From positions 1 through 64,000 of the forward strand of contig CALJNR010000016.1 of NCBI GenBank assembly GCA_937981575.1: 64,000 bases of DNA, read 5' to 3'. Both the position numbers and the translations under genes were made by a program. The notes under the pieces are model-generated. The model was not told the origin of the DNA, ran no database searches, and saw only the letters and a list, made by a program, of their open reading frames with translations. This DNA is from an uncultured Clostridia bacterium. Lineage in GTDB: Bacteria; Bacillota; Clostridia; Lachnospirales; Cellulosilyticaceae. Below, piece by piece: positions 62,559 through 64,000 of the stretch (position 1 is the first letter of the stretch; every line of letters starts with the position of its first letter).

Positions 62559-62906
62559 TTATAAAGCTTTTACGCCTTCTTCGCCTGTACGTATCTTAAC
62601 TACATTTTCAACTGGATAAATAAAAATTTTACCATCTCCTATTTTGCCTGTTCTAAGTACTTTGGTAGCAGTATCTATTACGAGCTGCACAGGTACTTCA
62701 CACACACAGATTTCAAGTTTTACTTTTGGCAGTAAATCCATGGTAAGTTCATTGCCACGGTAAACCTCAGTCTTCCCTTTTTGATTACCACAGCCAAGGA
62801 CTTGATAAACTGTCATACCTGTAATACCAATTTCATTGAGGGCATCCTTTAGTTCATCAAATTTGCTCTGTCTTGTAATAATATCCACTCTTGTAATTTT
62901 ATCCAT
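62559..62906 (-). CDS. Nitrogen regulatory protein P-II (GlnB/GlnK family)
   Basis: 115 residues. T-loop GCGNQKGKTEVYRG with Tyr49 equivalent to Tyr51 of E. coli, and LPKVKLEICVCEVPVQLVIDTATKVLRTGKIGDGKIFIYPVENVVKIRTGEEG, the P-II C signature that binds ATP/ADP and 2-oxoglutarate. It lies 35 bp downstream of amtB, the standard amtB-glnK order, so it probably gates the transporter. Confidence 0.95.
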   Translation of the reverse strand: MDKITRVDIITRQSKFDELKDALNEIGITGMTVYQVLGCGNQKGKTEVYRGNELTMDLLPKVKLEICVCEVPVQLVIDTATKVLRTGKIGDGKIFIYPVENVVKIRTGEEGVKAL

Positions 62907-62941
62907 GATCTTCCTCCTCTATACTATATGATTATATGTTA

Positions 62942-64000
62942 TTAAATGACATCTTTAAAACTAGGTTTTACTTCAAAGTCAGCGTATGAGCTGTTTAAGC
63001 CATGTTCGTGAAGGTCAAGACCTTGAACTTCTTCTTCTTCAGAAACTCTAAGACCAATAGTCTTTTTGATTGCAAAGAAAACAACTGTCATACAGGCAAT
63101 AGTCCAAGCGGCTACAGCCAGCACCCCTAAGATCTGAACGCCTAAAAGTGTGAAGCCCCCTCCATAGAGAAGCCCGCCGTCAGTTGCGAAAATACCAACT
63201 AGGATTGTACCTGTAGCACCACAGAGGCCATGAACGCCAATTGCACCAACTGGGTCATCTATTTTCAGTACTTTATCAATAAACTCAATCCCGATAACAA
63301 CTACAAAACCAGCTATAGTGCCGATTGCAAGGGCGCCTTCGATGCTGACAATGTCACAGCCGGCAGTGATTGCAACAAGACCGGCAAGTGCGCCGTTAAG
63401 TGTCATAGAAACATCAGGTTTTTTGTATTTGATCCAAGTAAAGAACATCGTTACAATAGCAGCAGCTGCAGCCGCAAGATTGGTAGTCATGAAGATGAGT
63501 GAGTTAAGCCCAGTATCCATACCTGATAAAGAAGAACCTGGGTTGAATCCAAACCAGCCCAGCCAGAGAATAAATACGCCTAGTGCGCCAAGTGTTAAGC
63601 TGTGACCAGGAATAGCATTTACTTTACCTTTTTTGCTGTATTTGCCAATACGAGGACCGAGGATCATAGCACCAATAAGAGCTGACCAGCCACCTACAGA
63701 GTGAACAACAGTTGAACCTGCAAAATCATGGAACCCAAAAGATGATAACCAGCCGCCTCCCCAAATCCAGTGGCCTACTACAGGATAAATAAGTGCTGAA
63801 ATACAAAAACTATAGATAAGGTAAGATGAAAACTTTGTTCTTTCAGCCATGGCACCGGATACGATGGTAGCAGCAGTAGCACAAAAAACTGTTTGCCAAA
63901 TAATAAATGTATTCAGATCAAGTGTCATCCATTCTTTAAGAGATGTGAAATCACTCTGACTAAAAAGTGCTGGGATTCCTATGAAGCCTCCGATACTGTC
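62942..64000 (-). CDS. amtB: Ammonium transporter (Amt family), start beyond window
   Basis: The reading frame is open to the window edge: 24 codons precede the ATG at 63928 (they read DSIGGFIGIPALFSQSDFTSLKEW), so that ATG is internal and the gene is cut. The visible 352 residues span most helices, with AMAERTKFSSYLIYSF, WGGGWLSSFGFHDFAGSTVVHSVGG, LWLGWFGFNPGSSL and a pore His region (GVHGLCGATGTILVG). It imports ammonium across the membrane, gated by the P-II protein next to it. Confidence 0.93.
   Translation of the reverse strand, partial: DSIGGFIGIPALFSQSDFTSLKEWMTLDLNTFIIWQTVFCATAATIVSGAMAERTKFSSYLIYSFCISALIYPVVGHWIWGGGWLSSFGFHDFAGSTVVHSVGGWSALIGAMILGPRIGKYSKKGKVNAIPGHSLTLGALGVFILWLGWFGFNPGSSLSGMDTGLNSLIFMTTNLAAAAAAIVTMFFTWIKYKKPDVSMTLNGALAGLVAITAGCDIVSIEGALAIGTIAGFVVVIGIEFIDKVLKIDDPVGAIGVHGLCGATGTILVGIFATDGGLLYGGGFTLLGVQILGVLAVAAWTIACMTVVFFAIKKTIGLRVSEEEEVQGLDLHEHGLNSSYADFEVKPSFKDVI

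Overview
The window is AT-rich and densely packed, with strong AGGAGG-type ribosome sites, many intrinsic terminators, solo RNase J, a YesM/YesN pair next to a sugar ABC importer, oxygen-sensitive enzymes (a glycyl radical enzyme and its activase, several 4Fe-4S proteins) and tryptophanase. Together these point to an anaerobic Firmicute of class Clostridia, probably related to Lachnospirales. That placement is an inference; no rRNA or tRNA gene is present to test it. I found no prophage, CRISPR array, complete insertion sequence or classical riboswitch.

Layout. 0-7.3 kb: end of a MATE exporter, RNase J, an L,D-transpeptidase, an Fe-S protein, a HAD phosphatase and a UDG-superfamily/DUF4180 pair. 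7.4-16.7 kb: small regulator-plus-effector modules: glycosyltransferase/MFS with a divergent TetR, TetR with a CrtI-like oxidoreductase, TetR with a flavodoxin-ferredoxin protein, plus a Sel1-repeat protein and a tiny Tyr/Gly-repeat protein. 17-24 kb: YesM/YesN two-component system and a sugar ABC importer lacking its ATPase. 24-30 kb: an RCK_C membrane protein, an orphan hybrid-type sensor kinase, an FMN-binding protein, a chemoreceptor, and REP-like GGGACGGTTCTC repeats.

30-37 kb is the most coherent and interesting part. rpoN (sigma-54) is followed after 20 bp by a PAS/AAA+/Fis activator. Then come three copies of the palindrome TGTATCA-N3-TGATACA, a near-consensus -24/-12 promoter, and an operon of tryptophanase, an NSS-family Na+ symporter, a 35-residue MetS-like partner peptide and RidA. 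It reads as a self-contained, sigma-54-controlled tryptophan-to-indole module carrying its own sigma factor, activator, enhancer sites, transporter and metabolite-repair enzyme. One enhancer palindrome forms the top of the activator gene's terminator hairpin.

37-48 kb: regulators with small enzymes (SDR, an alpha/beta hydrolase without its serine nucleophile, nitroreductase), then an accessory stretch with an LCM-type methyltransferase, a GNAT fused to a membrane domain, lipoprotein and small membrane proteins, and three decayed gene remnants. 48-52.4 kb: a glycyl radical enzyme of unknown substrate with a divergent activase and a DeoR regulator. 52.4-64 kb: a GH20 hexosaminidase, a membrane protein/TetR pair, a MarR/MATE pair whose promoter lies inside a 23-bp inverted repeat, a HAD phosphatase, EamA and DUF421 proteins, and a nitrogen module (asparagine synthase, P-II, ammonium transporter) running off the right edge.
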